From positions 10,375 to 74,374 of the forward strand of contig CAYGSG010000003.1 in assembly GCA_964352615.1 (NCBI GenBank): 64,000 nucleotides of DNA, read 5' to 3'. Position 1 is the stretch's first letter. Every line of letters starts with the position of its first letter. Shown here piece by piece: positions 54,462 through 62,784 of the stretch. Origin of the DNA: OFTM382 sp964352615 (GTDB lineage: Bacteria; Planctomycetota; Phycisphaerae; Phycisphaerales; UBA1924). The notes beneath the pieces are model-generated. The model saw nothing but the letters and a program-made list of their open reading frames with translations, ran no database searches and was not told the DNA's origin. Both the position numbers and the translations under genes were made by a program.

Positions 54462-55732
54462 GCGCCGGGCCCCGGTTTGGAGTCATCGCCATCGTCGTTG
54501 CCCGAGTCGAGCAGCGAGCCGATCACGTCGTCGTCGGGTTCAGCGACATCAACTGGCTTGGGTGCAGCAGGGGCAACGTCAGGGGCGGGCTGTTCTGCCG
54601 AATCCACGAGGTCATCGAGCACGCCGGGGTCGTGGGACTCGGGCGCTTGGGCTGACTCGGGTTCGTGGGCAACGGGTACGGCCTCAGTCGATGCCGAGCC
54701 GTCATCGGTCAGGCGGTCGAGCAAAGCCTCGGCCTGTTCCTCGACGGGTGCGGTCGCCAGGAACGCTGCGGTCTGGCCCGCGTGCGTCGCGCCGCTGGTG
54801 GAGACCCGCTCGGCCCGTGCGCGCTCGACGATTTCGAGGAATTTCTGTTCGAGGGTCTGCCTGGGGCGGTCGACAGAATGGATGGAGCCTTCGCCGCCGG
54901 TGCGTCTGCGGACCAGTTCGTCGATCTCGGCGAGGGTCTCTTCGTCGAGTTCATCGAACGTGACGCGCGTGCGGTTGGGGCTGGTGAGCAGGTCGTCGCA
55001 GGTGCCCTCCTCGCGCTTGCGCCCGCCGTAGAGAATGGCCATGCGGTCGACGCAGTCTTCGACATCGGCGAGCAGGTGGCTTGAGAGCAGGACGGTTTTG
55101 CCGCGATTGCCGAGCGACACGATCAGGTCCTTGACCTGCCGAGTTCCGATCGGGTCGAGGCCGGTGGTGGGCTCATCGAGGATGAGCAGGTCCGGGTCGT
55201 TGATGAGGGCTTGGGCGAGACCGATGCGCCGCTGCATGCCCTTGGAGTACTCACGCACGGGGCGGTACTGGGCGTGGACGAGTCCGACCATCTCGAGCAG
55301 CTCATCGATGCGCTGCTTGCGGGTGTTGCGGTCAAGCTTGAAGAGTTTGCCGTAGTAGTCGAGCGTCTCGCGGGCGTTGAGGAACGGGTAGAGGTAGCTC
55401 TCCTCGGGCAGGTACCCGATTCGGGCCTTGACGCCGACATCAGTTGGCGGCTTTCCGAACACCGAGACTCGGCCGCGCGTCGGGCGGAGGAGGCCCAGCA
55501 GCACCTTGATGGTGGTGCTCTTGCCCGAGCCGTTGGGCCCGAGCAGGCCGAAGATTTCACCGGGATAGATAACGAAGTCGAGCGTATCGACGGCGCGTGC
55601 GCGGTCGCGGAGCCAGAAGTCCTTGAAGATTCGGCTCAGGCCGCGCACCTCGACCACCGGCGCCGAGTCCTTCTTGGCGGGAGCTGCCCCTTGGGCGGCT
55701 TGGGCAGTGGGTTTGGCGGGTTCAGATGCCAC
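54458..55732 (-). CDS. ABC transporter ATP-binding protein with long acidic C-terminal tail
   Basis: A 424-aa protein. Residues 25-250 are a full ABC ATPase: Walker A GPNGSGKST (65-73), the YSKGMQRRIGLAQAL signature, Walker B LLILDEPTTGLD and the H-loop SSHLL. It is of the ABC-2 exporter (CcmA/DrrA) type. Residues 250-424 are an Asp/Glu/Pro/Ala-rich, probably disordered extension, absent from typical 230-320 aa homologues. GTG at 55732 is supported by GGAGG 6 nt upstream. The stop overlaps the permease start by 4 nt. The HflK-like SPFH gene ends 14 nt upstream, so the run is very likely one transcript. Confidence 0.93.
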   Translation of the reverse strand: MASEPAKPTAQAAQGAAPAKKDSAPVVEVRGLSRIFKDFWLRDRARAVDTLDFVIYPGEIFGLLGPNGSGKSTTIKVLLGLLRPTRGRVSVFGKPPTDVGVKARIGYLPEESYLYPFLNARETLDYYGKLFKLDRNTRKQRIDELLEMVGLVHAQYRPVREYSKGMQRRIGLAQALINDPDLLILDEPTTGLDPIGTRQVKDLIVSLGNRGKTVLLSSHLLADVEDCVDRMAILYGGRKREEGTCDDLLTSPNRTRVTFDELDEETLAEIDELVRRRTGGEGSIHSVDRPRQTLEQKFLEIVERARAERVSTSGATHAGQTAAFLATAPVEEQAEALLDRLTDDGSASTEAVPVAHEPESAQAPESHDPGVLDDLVDSAEQPAPDVAPAAPKPVDVAEPDDDVIGSLLDSGNDDGDDSKPGPGA

Positions 55733-55746
55733 GGCGAGCCTCCGTC

Positions 55747-57150
55747 CTAGTTCGTTTCGAGGTTGAGGCCCGTGTTGGATCGGCGGCGCATGTCCCTGCG
55801 GTCCTCTTCGCGCTGCAGCAGGGCCTGTTCGGCGCGCTGACGGCGGAGCACCTTGAGCATTTCCTTCTCAACCTCGGGATCGGAGTTGATCATGACGCGG
55901 ATCTCGCCCGTCGATGGCGCGGTAAACGTGCGCACGTTGGGCATCGACATGAACGCCTGGAGCGCTTCCTTCCAGTCCTGCTTGACCATCACGATCGGGT
56001 TGCTTTTAAACTGCGCCAGCTTGGCGGCGTAAATCTGCGCATCGCCGCGAGCCCGGCTGACGATCTCCGACCGCTGCTGGCGGGCGAAGCTCAGTTCCTC
56101 GGCGACAATACCCGCGATCGGACGCTCGCCGCCCCCCTCCATCACGACGAAGATCGCATCGAGCGTGGCATCGGCGGCGTCGTTCTGCTCGGTCTCGAGC
56201 TCCCGCTCGTACCGGTCGATCAACTGCCCGAGCATCGGTGAGGCCTGGCCCGCGACGCGGTTGAGCGCCTCGTTGGCATCGCGCCGGGCGTCTTCCACAG
56301 CCTTGCTCGCGTTGGACGCCGCTGTCTGCACGCCCGCGAACTGCGCCTTCACAAACACCGGCGGCATCTTGTCATCAAGCGAGAGCGTCTCGATGCTTAT
56401 TCCAGAGCCGATCTCGTCGAGCGTGGCCTGCGCGATGGCCTGTGCACGCCGAGCGACCGATGCCTCCTGCGACGACGACTGCTTGAGGATCTCATCGATC
56501 GTGACCTCGGCGACGGCCCGCACCGCGCCGCGCTTGGCAGCGGTCATCACCATGCGCTCGGCATCAGCCGGATGGATGCTCGAAGCGAACGCGAAGGCAT
56601 CGGCCCGAGAGTAGTCAACGACCCAGCGTGCATGAACGATGTTGCCGTCGGCCGTGATGAGCGAGCCATCATCGCCCGGAACGAGCGTTCGGCTCCGGCG
56701 CAGCTGGTCGACCGTGACCTGCTCCTCGCGGCCCGGCGCCACAAACGGCCAGAAATCGCGGTAGATCTTCTCGCGCTGCGTGCCGGTGTTGACCTTGACC
56801 ATCTCGCCGATGGGGTAAGGCCAACTGAACTGGAACCCGGGCGAGAGGTCGCGGTCGGTCGCCTTGCCGAAGACCACACGCACGCCGCGCTCGTCGGTCC
56901 CGATGGACTGGAAACCGCTCAGTACATAGAGCACCGCGAGCACGACCATCGCTACCTGTATCAGGCGGAACGTGACCTTGAGCGCCTCGGCGAGCGAGCG
57001 GTTGGCCTGCTCGAGCGAGTCGTCGGGCCTGGCCTTGGAGGCGAGACTGCGGCGGGCGGGCCGGCCGGCGCTTCGCGTCTTGATGAGTTCGCCCTGCTCG
57101 GGCAGATTATCTTCAGGCGGGATGCCCGGTAGATCCTGGTCATCGCTCAC
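55747..57150 (-). CDS. HflK-like SPFH/band-7 membrane protein
   Basis: A 467-aa protein with an N-terminal cytoplasmic tail rich in Pro and charged residues, a transmembrane helix (about 61-82) and a periplasmic SPFH domain beginning FQSIGTDERGVRVVFGK with SPGFQFSWPYPIGEMVKV. A long coiled coil follows (about 270-380). This is the HflK layout; HflK with HflC forms a cage around FtsH and controls its proteolysis. No ftsH is in the window. The start overlaps the HflC-like stop by 4 nt. I leave the gene symbol blank because two HflK-like paralogues lie in this operon. Confidence 0.85.
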   Translation of the reverse strand: MSDDQDLPGIPPEDNLPEQGELIKTRSAGRPARRSLASKARPDDSLEQANRSLAEALKVTFRLIQVAMVVLAVLYVLSGFQSIGTDERGVRVVFGKATDRDLSPGFQFSWPYPIGEMVKVNTGTQREKIYRDFWPFVAPGREEQVTVDQLRRSRTLVPGDDGSLITADGNIVHARWVVDYSRADAFAFASSIHPADAERMVMTAAKRGAVRAVAEVTIDEILKQSSSQEASVARRAQAIAQATLDEIGSGISIETLSLDDKMPPVFVKAQFAGVQTAASNASKAVEDARRDANEALNRVAGQASPMLGQLIDRYERELETEQNDAADATLDAIFVVMEGGGERPIAGIVAEELSFARQQRSEIVSRARGDAQIYAAKLAQFKSNPIVMVKQDWKEALQAFMSMPNVRTFTAPSTGEIRVMINSDPEVEKEMLKVLRRQRAEQALLQREEDRRDMRRRSNTGLNLETN

Positions 57151-58157
57151 CGCTCACCCCCCTGGGCCGCGCCGGCCTCGGCGAGCAGCGGAACAGCACC
57201 GAGCCCGAAGTCGGGAATCGTGCCGTTTTCAGCCGCCTGGAACTTGTCGATGTTCAGCAGGCTCAGCCCGGGCGAATCGGCGGTCAGGATGAGCGTGATC
57301 CGCTGGCCGTAGGTCTGCTTCATGAAGTCGATACCAGCGAGGAACGTGGCAAGTTCAGGAAGCTCGTCCATCTGCGAGGTGAACTTGGAGGCTTCGATCA
57401 CGCCGGTCTGCCGAATCTCCTCAGCGCGAAGGCGAGCAAACGCGAGGATGCGCTGCGCATCCGACGAGGCCTTGGTACGGATCGCCACGGCTGCGGCGGC
57501 GCCCTCGTCTTCGAGCTCCTTGGCCAGACGGTCGCGGGTGGCGGCCATCTGGTCGTTGATCGCGCCGGTCGTCTCTTCGCCCAGCAGAATTCGGCTGATG
57601 CCAACCTGCACCGCTTCAATGCCGTAGTCCGAAAGCGACTGGCCCTGCTCGCCCGACCGCTTGAGGGCTTCCATCATCGCGGCTTCAAGCTCGGGAATCT
57701 TCGACGCGCCCACTTCGGGCGTGAACAGCCCGCTCAGCTCGAAGCGGCCGGTCTCGGCCATCGCGCCGCGCAGCAGTGTGGTAAGCAGCGAGCTGGCGCG
57801 GTCGTAGTGGTCGTCGGCGCGGCGGCCCGCGTTCGAAAACCGCTTGAAGAACTCCAGGGGCTCCGAAACCCGCCAGACCAAGAATGACTCGACGATGATC
57901 TGCTTGTCGTCGGCGGTCTGCTGGGCTTCGAGTCTTGTTTCAAGCAGCCGCGCCCGCGTGTCGTAGGTGGTCACCGACTGGATCGGGTAGGGCAGCTTGA
58001 AGCGGAGCCCGGGCTCCTTGATGGTGGACTCTTCGCTTGCCTTCCCAAACGTGGTGAGCACGGCGGCTTCGGTGAAGCGGACCGAATACGTCAGCGTGAC
58101 CGCCAACAGCATCAGCACGAACAAGATCGCGAGGACAAAGATAATCAGTCGCTGCAC
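57147..58157 (-). CDS. hflC: HflC-like SPFH/band-7 protein
   Basis: A 336-aa protein with an N-terminal transmembrane helix (about residues 4-26) and an SPFH domain (SVRFTEAAVLTTFGKASEESTIKEPGLRFKLPYPIQSV). The TYDTRARLLETR segment is typical of HflC, where the family has D-x-R. A coiled coil (about 200-260) then carries RLRAEEIRQTGVIEA. Length and topology fit HflC. It is coupled to the downstream HflK-like gene by a 4-nt overlap, reversed from the hflK-hflC order of E. coli. GTG at 58157 has AGGAG about 10 nt upstream. Confidence 0.85.
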   Translation of the reverse strand: MQRLIIFVLAILFVLMLLAVTLTYSVRFTEAAVLTTFGKASEESTIKEPGLRFKLPYPIQSVTTYDTRARLLETRLEAQQTADDKQIIVESFLVWRVSEPLEFFKRFSNAGRRADDHYDRASSLLTTLLRGAMAETGRFELSGLFTPEVGASKIPELEAAMMEALKRSGEQGQSLSDYGIEAVQVGISRILLGEETTGAINDQMAATRDRLAKELEDEGAAAAVAIRTKASSDAQRILAFARLRAEEIRQTGVIEASKFTSQMDELPELATFLAGIDFMKQTYGQRITLILTADSPGLSLLNIDKFQAAENGTIPDFGLGAVPLLAEAGAAQGGER

Positions 58158-58282
58158 GCTTTAGTACTCCTGCTGCACGGGTCTGGTCCCAGCTCGTTGC
58201 GGGCCCATCGGTCGGCTTGTTGGTCGCTTGTCAGTCCCATGGGCCGGGACGCTGGTCTGAACGGTGGTTTGCTAACGGCCGG

Positions 58283-60373
58283 CTATTCGTCGAGGCTGCC
58301 CGGGTTGAATATCTCGGTTGCCGAGCCGCTCTCGGTCAGGTCGAATTCGGTGATGAGGCGCTGGGCCGTGGACGCATCGGGCACGACGAACGTGCGCGAC
58401 CGGTCGAAGACGGCGGCGAGCGCATCGAAGTAGTGCGTCGCCACGAAGTAGGTGGGCGAGGCTCTGAACGCCACGATCTGGCCCTGGTAGTTCACCAGCG
58501 CGGCCCGGTCCTGCATGTGCTTGGCCCAGCGGTCGGCGCGGGCCTGGGCGAGCAGCTCGGCGGCTGAGCCGGAGGCTTTGCCGATCGCGTCGGTGATGGC
58601 GAGTTCTTGAGCCGTGATCGCGGCCTGGTCGGCGCCCTGGCCCCGCATCGCTTCGAGTTCATCGATCAGCGCCACGATCGCGCGGGCGCTGGTCACGTTG
58701 CCAACGACGCTTGCGAGCGAGCCGACCTCGTCACGCCTGGCGTCTTCGATCATCGATTCGCGGTTGGTCTGCGCGATGACCACCTGCTCGAACTTGGGCG
58801 CGACCTGCGCGGGCGGGTGCACGCCGGCGACCGAGACCGACAAAATGCGCACACCCGAGCCGCGCGGCGTGCCGTCGGGTCCGGGGTTGAGCGAGGCCAT
58901 GGCGGCGCGAAGCTCGGCTTCGATGGCCTTGGCCAGCTCGGCTCGGCCCGAGCCAAGAATCTCGTCGATCGACAGATGCGAGAGGAACCGCGTAACGGCG
59001 CGCCGGCCCACGGCCTGGATCAGATCATCGCGCACGCCGACAGGGCCGAGCTGCTCGTACAGCAGCGGGTCCTCGACGACGTACTGCATCGGGACTTCGA
59101 CCGCGATGAGGGTGAGGCTGCCGTCGGCGACGCCGTCGTCGTTCTGCGAGGGCTGGGCGATGTTGAAAATCTCGTTGCGAGAGTGGGCCGAGGTCCAAAG
59201 GATTGGCTTGTCGCCCGCATCCGGACCGGGTGTGCCGAGCTGCGCGGTGCGCACGCCGGTCGCGGTGCGTTCGATTCGCGTGGTGTTGGTCTCGCGGTCG
59301 TGCTCGATCGAAGCGGGCACGACCACGCGGTCGATGGGCCAGGGCATCTTGAGGTGCAAGCCCGGGCCGACATCGGCGCGGACGATCTCGCCGAAGCGCA
59401 GCACCATGCCTCGCTCGTGCGGCTGAAGCACCGCCAGCGCGCTCAAGCCCCACACGATCGCCACGACCACAAGCAACAAACCCGCCCACCATCGGGACAC
59501 GAGGCGGTAGAACCACGAGCCCTGCACCGAGTAGCCGATCTGGTAGTCCAGCAGCTCGCCCACCGAGCGCGCGGCCTGGTCGGGGGCTGCGAAGAACCCG
59601 AGCAGACGGCTGTCGACCGCGGGCCGGGGGAGTTCGCCCTTGCGACGCGGGCGGTACAACTCGGCAATAAAGCTCAGCACGATCTCAGCGCCGAGCACGA
59701 CCAGCGCGATCGCCAGAATCACCGGCAGCAGCCTGCGGACGCTATCGGTGCCTGCGACGTCGGCGAAATGGCCGATGGCGCTCGCCAGGCCGAACAGGGC
59801 TGTGCCGATCGCGAACGAGGAGCCCGCGCGGAGGTTGCTCCACGAGCTGCGAACCGCCATGCCCGCGACGTATCGAGCGAACACAAAGCCCGCAAAGGCG
59901 CAGAACAGCCCGACCGCCAGCGCCCAGCCGCGAAGCTCGGCGGGGGCGATGACACCGGGCTCGGCGAGCAGCTTGCCGCTCTGGAAGCGCCAGATACCGA
60001 ACGCGATCATCCCAAGGCCCAGCACGAGGCTGACCGCGGGCACGAACCACTTGTAAACCCCCGCAAGCCTGCGGGAGGCTGCCTGCGTGCTCGCGGCGCC
60101 GGCCTCAAAGACGGAAGCCCCGTGGGCCACATCCGACTCGAGCGCCTCATCTTCCAGAACCGCCATCCGCTCGCGGCGATGCTGGTCATAGACCACCAGC
60201 GTCATCGCCCACGCGAGCAGGCCGAACGCGCCGTAGCCCGCAGCGGTCCATGAAGCGTGGTCGTTGCCGAACACGCCGTAGAGGAGCAGAGCCAGCGCCA
60301 TGGCGGCTTGCAGCACAAGGCCAAGGCCCGCGACTGCTACGGCTCGACGAAACGTCTGAAGATCCTGGCTCAT
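58283..60373 (-). CDS. Polytopic SPFH/band-7 protein with about seven N-terminal membrane helices
   Basis: About 696 aa from the ATG at 60373; the frame continues upstream to 60523 but that part is not protein-like. The N-terminal 310 residues contain about seven hydrophobic helices, including one just before the SPFH domain. The SPFH domain follows (LQPHERGMVLRFGEIVRADVGPG, then MPWPIDRVVVPASIEHDRE), and then a coiled coil and a C-terminal segment. Canonical HflK has one membrane helix, so a multi-helix membrane domain is unusual. It is transcribed 125 nt upstream of the HflC-like gene. The role of the membrane domain is unknown. Confidence 0.82.
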   Translation of the reverse strand: MSQDLQTFRRAVAVAGLGLVLQAAMALALLLYGVFGNDHASWTAAGYGAFGLLAWAMTLVVYDQHRRERMAVLEDEALESDVAHGASVFEAGAASTQAASRRLAGVYKWFVPAVSLVLGLGMIAFGIWRFQSGKLLAEPGVIAPAELRGWALAVGLFCAFAGFVFARYVAGMAVRSSWSNLRAGSSFAIGTALFGLASAIGHFADVAGTDSVRRLLPVILAIALVVLGAEIVLSFIAELYRPRRKGELPRPAVDSRLLGFFAAPDQAARSVGELLDYQIGYSVQGSWFYRLVSRWWAGLLLVVVAIVWGLSALAVLQPHERGMVLRFGEIVRADVGPGLHLKMPWPIDRVVVPASIEHDRETNTTRIERTATGVRTAQLGTPGPDAGDKPILWTSAHSRNEIFNIAQPSQNDDGVADGSLTLIAVEVPMQYVVEDPLLYEQLGPVGVRDDLIQAVGRRAVTRFLSHLSIDEILGSGRAELAKAIEAELRAAMASLNPGPDGTPRGSGVRILSVSVAGVHPPAQVAPKFEQVVIAQTNRESMIEDARRDEVGSLASVVGNVTSARAIVALIDELEAMRGQGADQAAITAQELAITDAIGKASGSAAELLAQARADRWAKHMQDRAALVNYQGQIVAFRASPTYFVATHYFDALAAVFDRSRTFVVPDASTAQRLITEFDLTESGSATEIFNPGSLDE

Positions 60374-60662
60374 GTGCCGCACGACTCCGTTGCTTCGCGC
60401 CAGATAGCGCCCGCGTTGACCAGACCGGTCCCATTGCCCCCGTACCCGCTGAGGCGAGCTGGCCCCATTGGAGCAGCCCGACTGGAGCCGTGCATTGTCA
60501 GAAGCCAAGCGGCGGCTGTCCACCCGCGAGGTTCCACTCGGCCAAAACGCCTCGGGCGACCCCGGCGTGCTACGCCAAGCTTCGGGGCGGGGTTCGGCAG
60601 ATTCGGCGAGTTTGTTTTCAGGAGACCGAACACCTCAGCGGGGTACCATCCGTACCTCCACC

Positions 60663-62090
60663 ATGGTCACCCCACTCTTTGCCATCGCACGGATCGCCTT
60701 TGTCGAGAGCGTCCGCCAGCCGATTTACCCGGCCATGCTGCTGCTCGCAGGGGCCATGCAGGTGTTCAACACCTGGTCTACGGCGTTCAGCATGGAGTAC
60801 ACCACCAGCTCCGAGGTGGTCAAAGACAACAAGCTGTTGCTCGACATTGGGCTCGCCGGGGTCTTCGTCTTCGGGATGCTCTTGGCGGCCTTTACCGCGA
60901 CAGCGGTGCTGAGCCGGGAGATCGAGGACAAGACCGTGCTGACCGTGGTCAGCAAGCCCATCAGCCGTCCTATCGTCATATTGGGCAAGTACTTAGGCGT
61001 GGCCGGAGCGATTGTTATCGCCGTCTGGGTGATGTCGCTGAGCCTGATGATCGGACTGCGGCACGGCGTGATGTCCACCGCGGCCGATGAATTCGACATG
61101 CCGGTCATCGTTTTTTCGACGATCGCCGTCGGAGGCACGCTGCTGTTCAGCGCGTGGTCCAATTTTTTCTACGGCTGGTCGTTCCCGCAGACGCTTGCTC
61201 TGACGCTGGCCGCGACGCTGACGGTGGCCTACGCGGGGCTCGTGTTCGTTGGGCCGGGCTGGCAGCCCCAGCCGGTGTACCAGGTCCAATGGGAGCGCAA
61301 CCGTGAATGGATCACCACCGCGCAGTACCTCGACCAGTACGACGCCCCGCCGGAACGAGACTACGACCCGAGTAATCCGCTCGGCCGGGTCTCGGGCAAG
61401 CGGATGTTTTTCCCCACCCTGCTGCCGCAGGTCACGCTCGCCTGCGTAGCCACCCTGATGGGCATTCTGGTGCTCAGCGCCGTTGCAACGGCGGCCTCGA
61501 CCCGGCTCGGACAGGTGATGACGATCGTGGTGTGCAGCGGGGTCTTTGTGGGCGGGCTGCTCTCGAACTACGCGCTGGGAAGAGTGGCGTACGACAACAA
61601 GCCGGTGGCGCGCGCGCAGAGCGCGGTGCCCCTGCGCCCTGCGGATGCCGCCTTCAACACGCCCAATGCCGGGTACATCGTCTCGTTGGGGTCGCCCATT
61701 CTTCAGCCGATGGAGCCGGGCACGCCTATCTACTACGGCACGAGCCCCAACGGCTTCATGCTGGCGACCACGGGCTCGCCGCCGCCGGTGACCGTTTCGG
61801 TGGATGAAACCGAATCGCTGACACTTGTTCGTTCGGAAACTGGAAGGGTTACAAGACCCCCGCAAGCGAACGACTACCTGTTCGCTAGCCTAACCAAGAT
61901 CAACCCGCTGGCGGCCTCGGTTCACGCGCTGATCCCGAACATGCAGCACTATTGGCTCTCGGATGCGGTAAGCCAGAACAGCCCGATCCCGCTCGGGCAC
62001 ATGGCTCGGCTGGCGGGGTACGCCTTGCTTCAGATCGCGGCCTTTCTGGCGATCGGGGTGGCGTTGTTCCAAGAGCGGGACGTGGGCTGA
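60663..62090 (+). CDS. ABC-2-type transporter permease
   Basis: About 475 aa starting MVTPLFAIARIAFVE; a frame-extended start at 60468 is not supported. Hydrophobic helices near residues 20-40, 60-80, 105-125, 155-185, 250-290 and 440-465 enclose an extracytoplasmic stretch. The SREIEDKTVLTVVSKPISRPIVILGKYLG motif is the hallmark of ABC-2 permeases. No ATPase gene is adjacent on this strand. The gene is divergent from the SPFH/ABC operon, 289 nt away, and could share the ATPase of 54458-55732. A TACCAT hexamer lies about 13 nt before the ATG, and I see no Shine-Dalgarno sequence. Confidence 0.87.
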   Translation: MVTPLFAIARIAFVESVRQPIYPAMLLLAGAMQVFNTWSTAFSMEYTTSSEVVKDNKLLLDIGLAGVFVFGMLLAAFTATAVLSREIEDKTVLTVVSKPISRPIVILGKYLGVAGAIVIAVWVMSLSLMIGLRHGVMSTAADEFDMPVIVFSTIAVGGTLLFSAWSNFFYGWSFPQTLALTLAATLTVAYAGLVFVGPGWQPQPVYQVQWERNREWITTAQYLDQYDAPPERDYDPSNPLGRVSGKRMFFPTLLPQVTLACVATLMGILVLSAVATAASTRLGQVMTIVVCSGVFVGGLLSNYALGRVAYDNKPVARAQSAVPLRPADAAFNTPNAGYIVSLGSPILQPMEPGTPIYYGTSPNGFMLATTGSPPPVTVSVDETESLTLVRSETGRVTRPPQANDYLFASLTKINPLAASVHALIPNMQHYWLSDAVSQNSPIPLGHMARLAGYALLQIAAFLAIGVALFQERDVG

Positions 62091-62256
62091 TAACTCTCAT
62101 CAGAGGCTAAAATCAAAACTGAAGGCCTTTCGTTCCCTATACTCTTGCGTTCTTGCGTTGACCGAACATTCTGTAGGTCGTGCGGCTGAAAGCCCTGACC
62201 ACGCAATTTGAAGCGGCTCGCTGCGGTTCAGCAGCGTGCTCACGAGGAGTTCTGCT

Positions 62257-62556
62257 TTGGCCAAGAGCTTGATAGACGGCATGAACGACCTTCCCGGCGG
62301 TTCGCCCAAAAAGAGCGGCGGCGGCGGCGCTCCCAAAGACCACGCCAAGACGGTCAAACTCGTGGTTGGAGTGGGCCTATTGGCTGTCGCAGCCGTGCTG
62401 TTTGCGTTCCAGTTTGGCTTGTTGGGCGGGCCTGAGTACCAGCCGGCGGCCCCTGAGCAAGCCGAGAAGAACCAACAAGAGGCAGAGGCCGCTGTGCAGA
62501 ATGAAGAGCAGATTATTCTCGAGGCCCCGGAGCTTGAGAAGGCCGGCTCGGGCTAA
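62257..62556 (+). CDS. Small single-pass membrane protein, unknown function
   Basis: About 99 aa from a TTG at 62257 with GGAG 7 nt upstream; a GTG at 62236 is the alternative. A Gly/Lys/Pro-rich cytoplasmic N-terminus leads into one transmembrane helix (about residues 41-60) and a Glu/Gln-rich external tail. No family is recognised. It lies 166 nt downstream of the ABC-2 permease and about 80 nt upstream of tRNA-Leu. Confidence 0.65.
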   Translation: MAKSLIDGMNDLPGGSPKKSGGGGAPKDHAKTVKLVVGVGLLAVAAVLFAFQFGLLGGPEYQPAAPEQAEKNQQEAEAAVQNEEQIILEAPELEKAGSG

Positions 62557-62601
62557 GGCCGATCTTGAAGCGGCGGCGGTGGTCATGGCCCTAGGCCCGG
62601 C

Positions 62602-62607
62602 TACACT
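62602..62607 (+). promoter_or_regulatory. Candidate -10 element before tRNA-Leu
   Basis: TACACT followed by TT lies about 30 nt before the tRNA 5' end, a plausible distance for a short precursor leader. No good -35 box is visible. Confidence 0.3.
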
Positions 62608-62638
62608 TTCCGCCCGCTGACTTGAGCAAGCGGACCCG

Positions 62639-62722
62639 GCCCGGGTGGCGGAATTGGCAGACGCGCCACCTTGAGGTGGTGGTCCTCGCAAGAGGGTGGA
62701 GGTTCGAGTCCTCTCCCGGGCA
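62639..62722 (+). tRNA. tRNA-Leu (anticodon GAG)
   Basis: An 84-nt class II tRNA. The acceptor stem pairs GCCCGGG (62639-62645) with CCCGGGC (62715-62721), and the discriminator base is A. The anticodon stem CCACC/GGTGG encloses the loop TTGAGGT, giving anticodon GAG (reads CUC and CUU). A long variable arm (TCCTCGCAAGAGGG) and the T-loop GGTTCGAGTC are present, as expected for tRNA-Leu. The 3' CCA is not encoded. Confidence 0.95.
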
Positions 62723-62784
62723 TTGAACCAGGCACGGCCTCGCCCCTGCGCACGAACTTTCGCGCTCCAGACCAAGGCTTGACC

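Noticed and set aside
58607..60253. A 548-codon plus-strand frame
   Set aside because: It is antisense to the polytopic SPFH gene; the composition is shadow-like and no motif is present.
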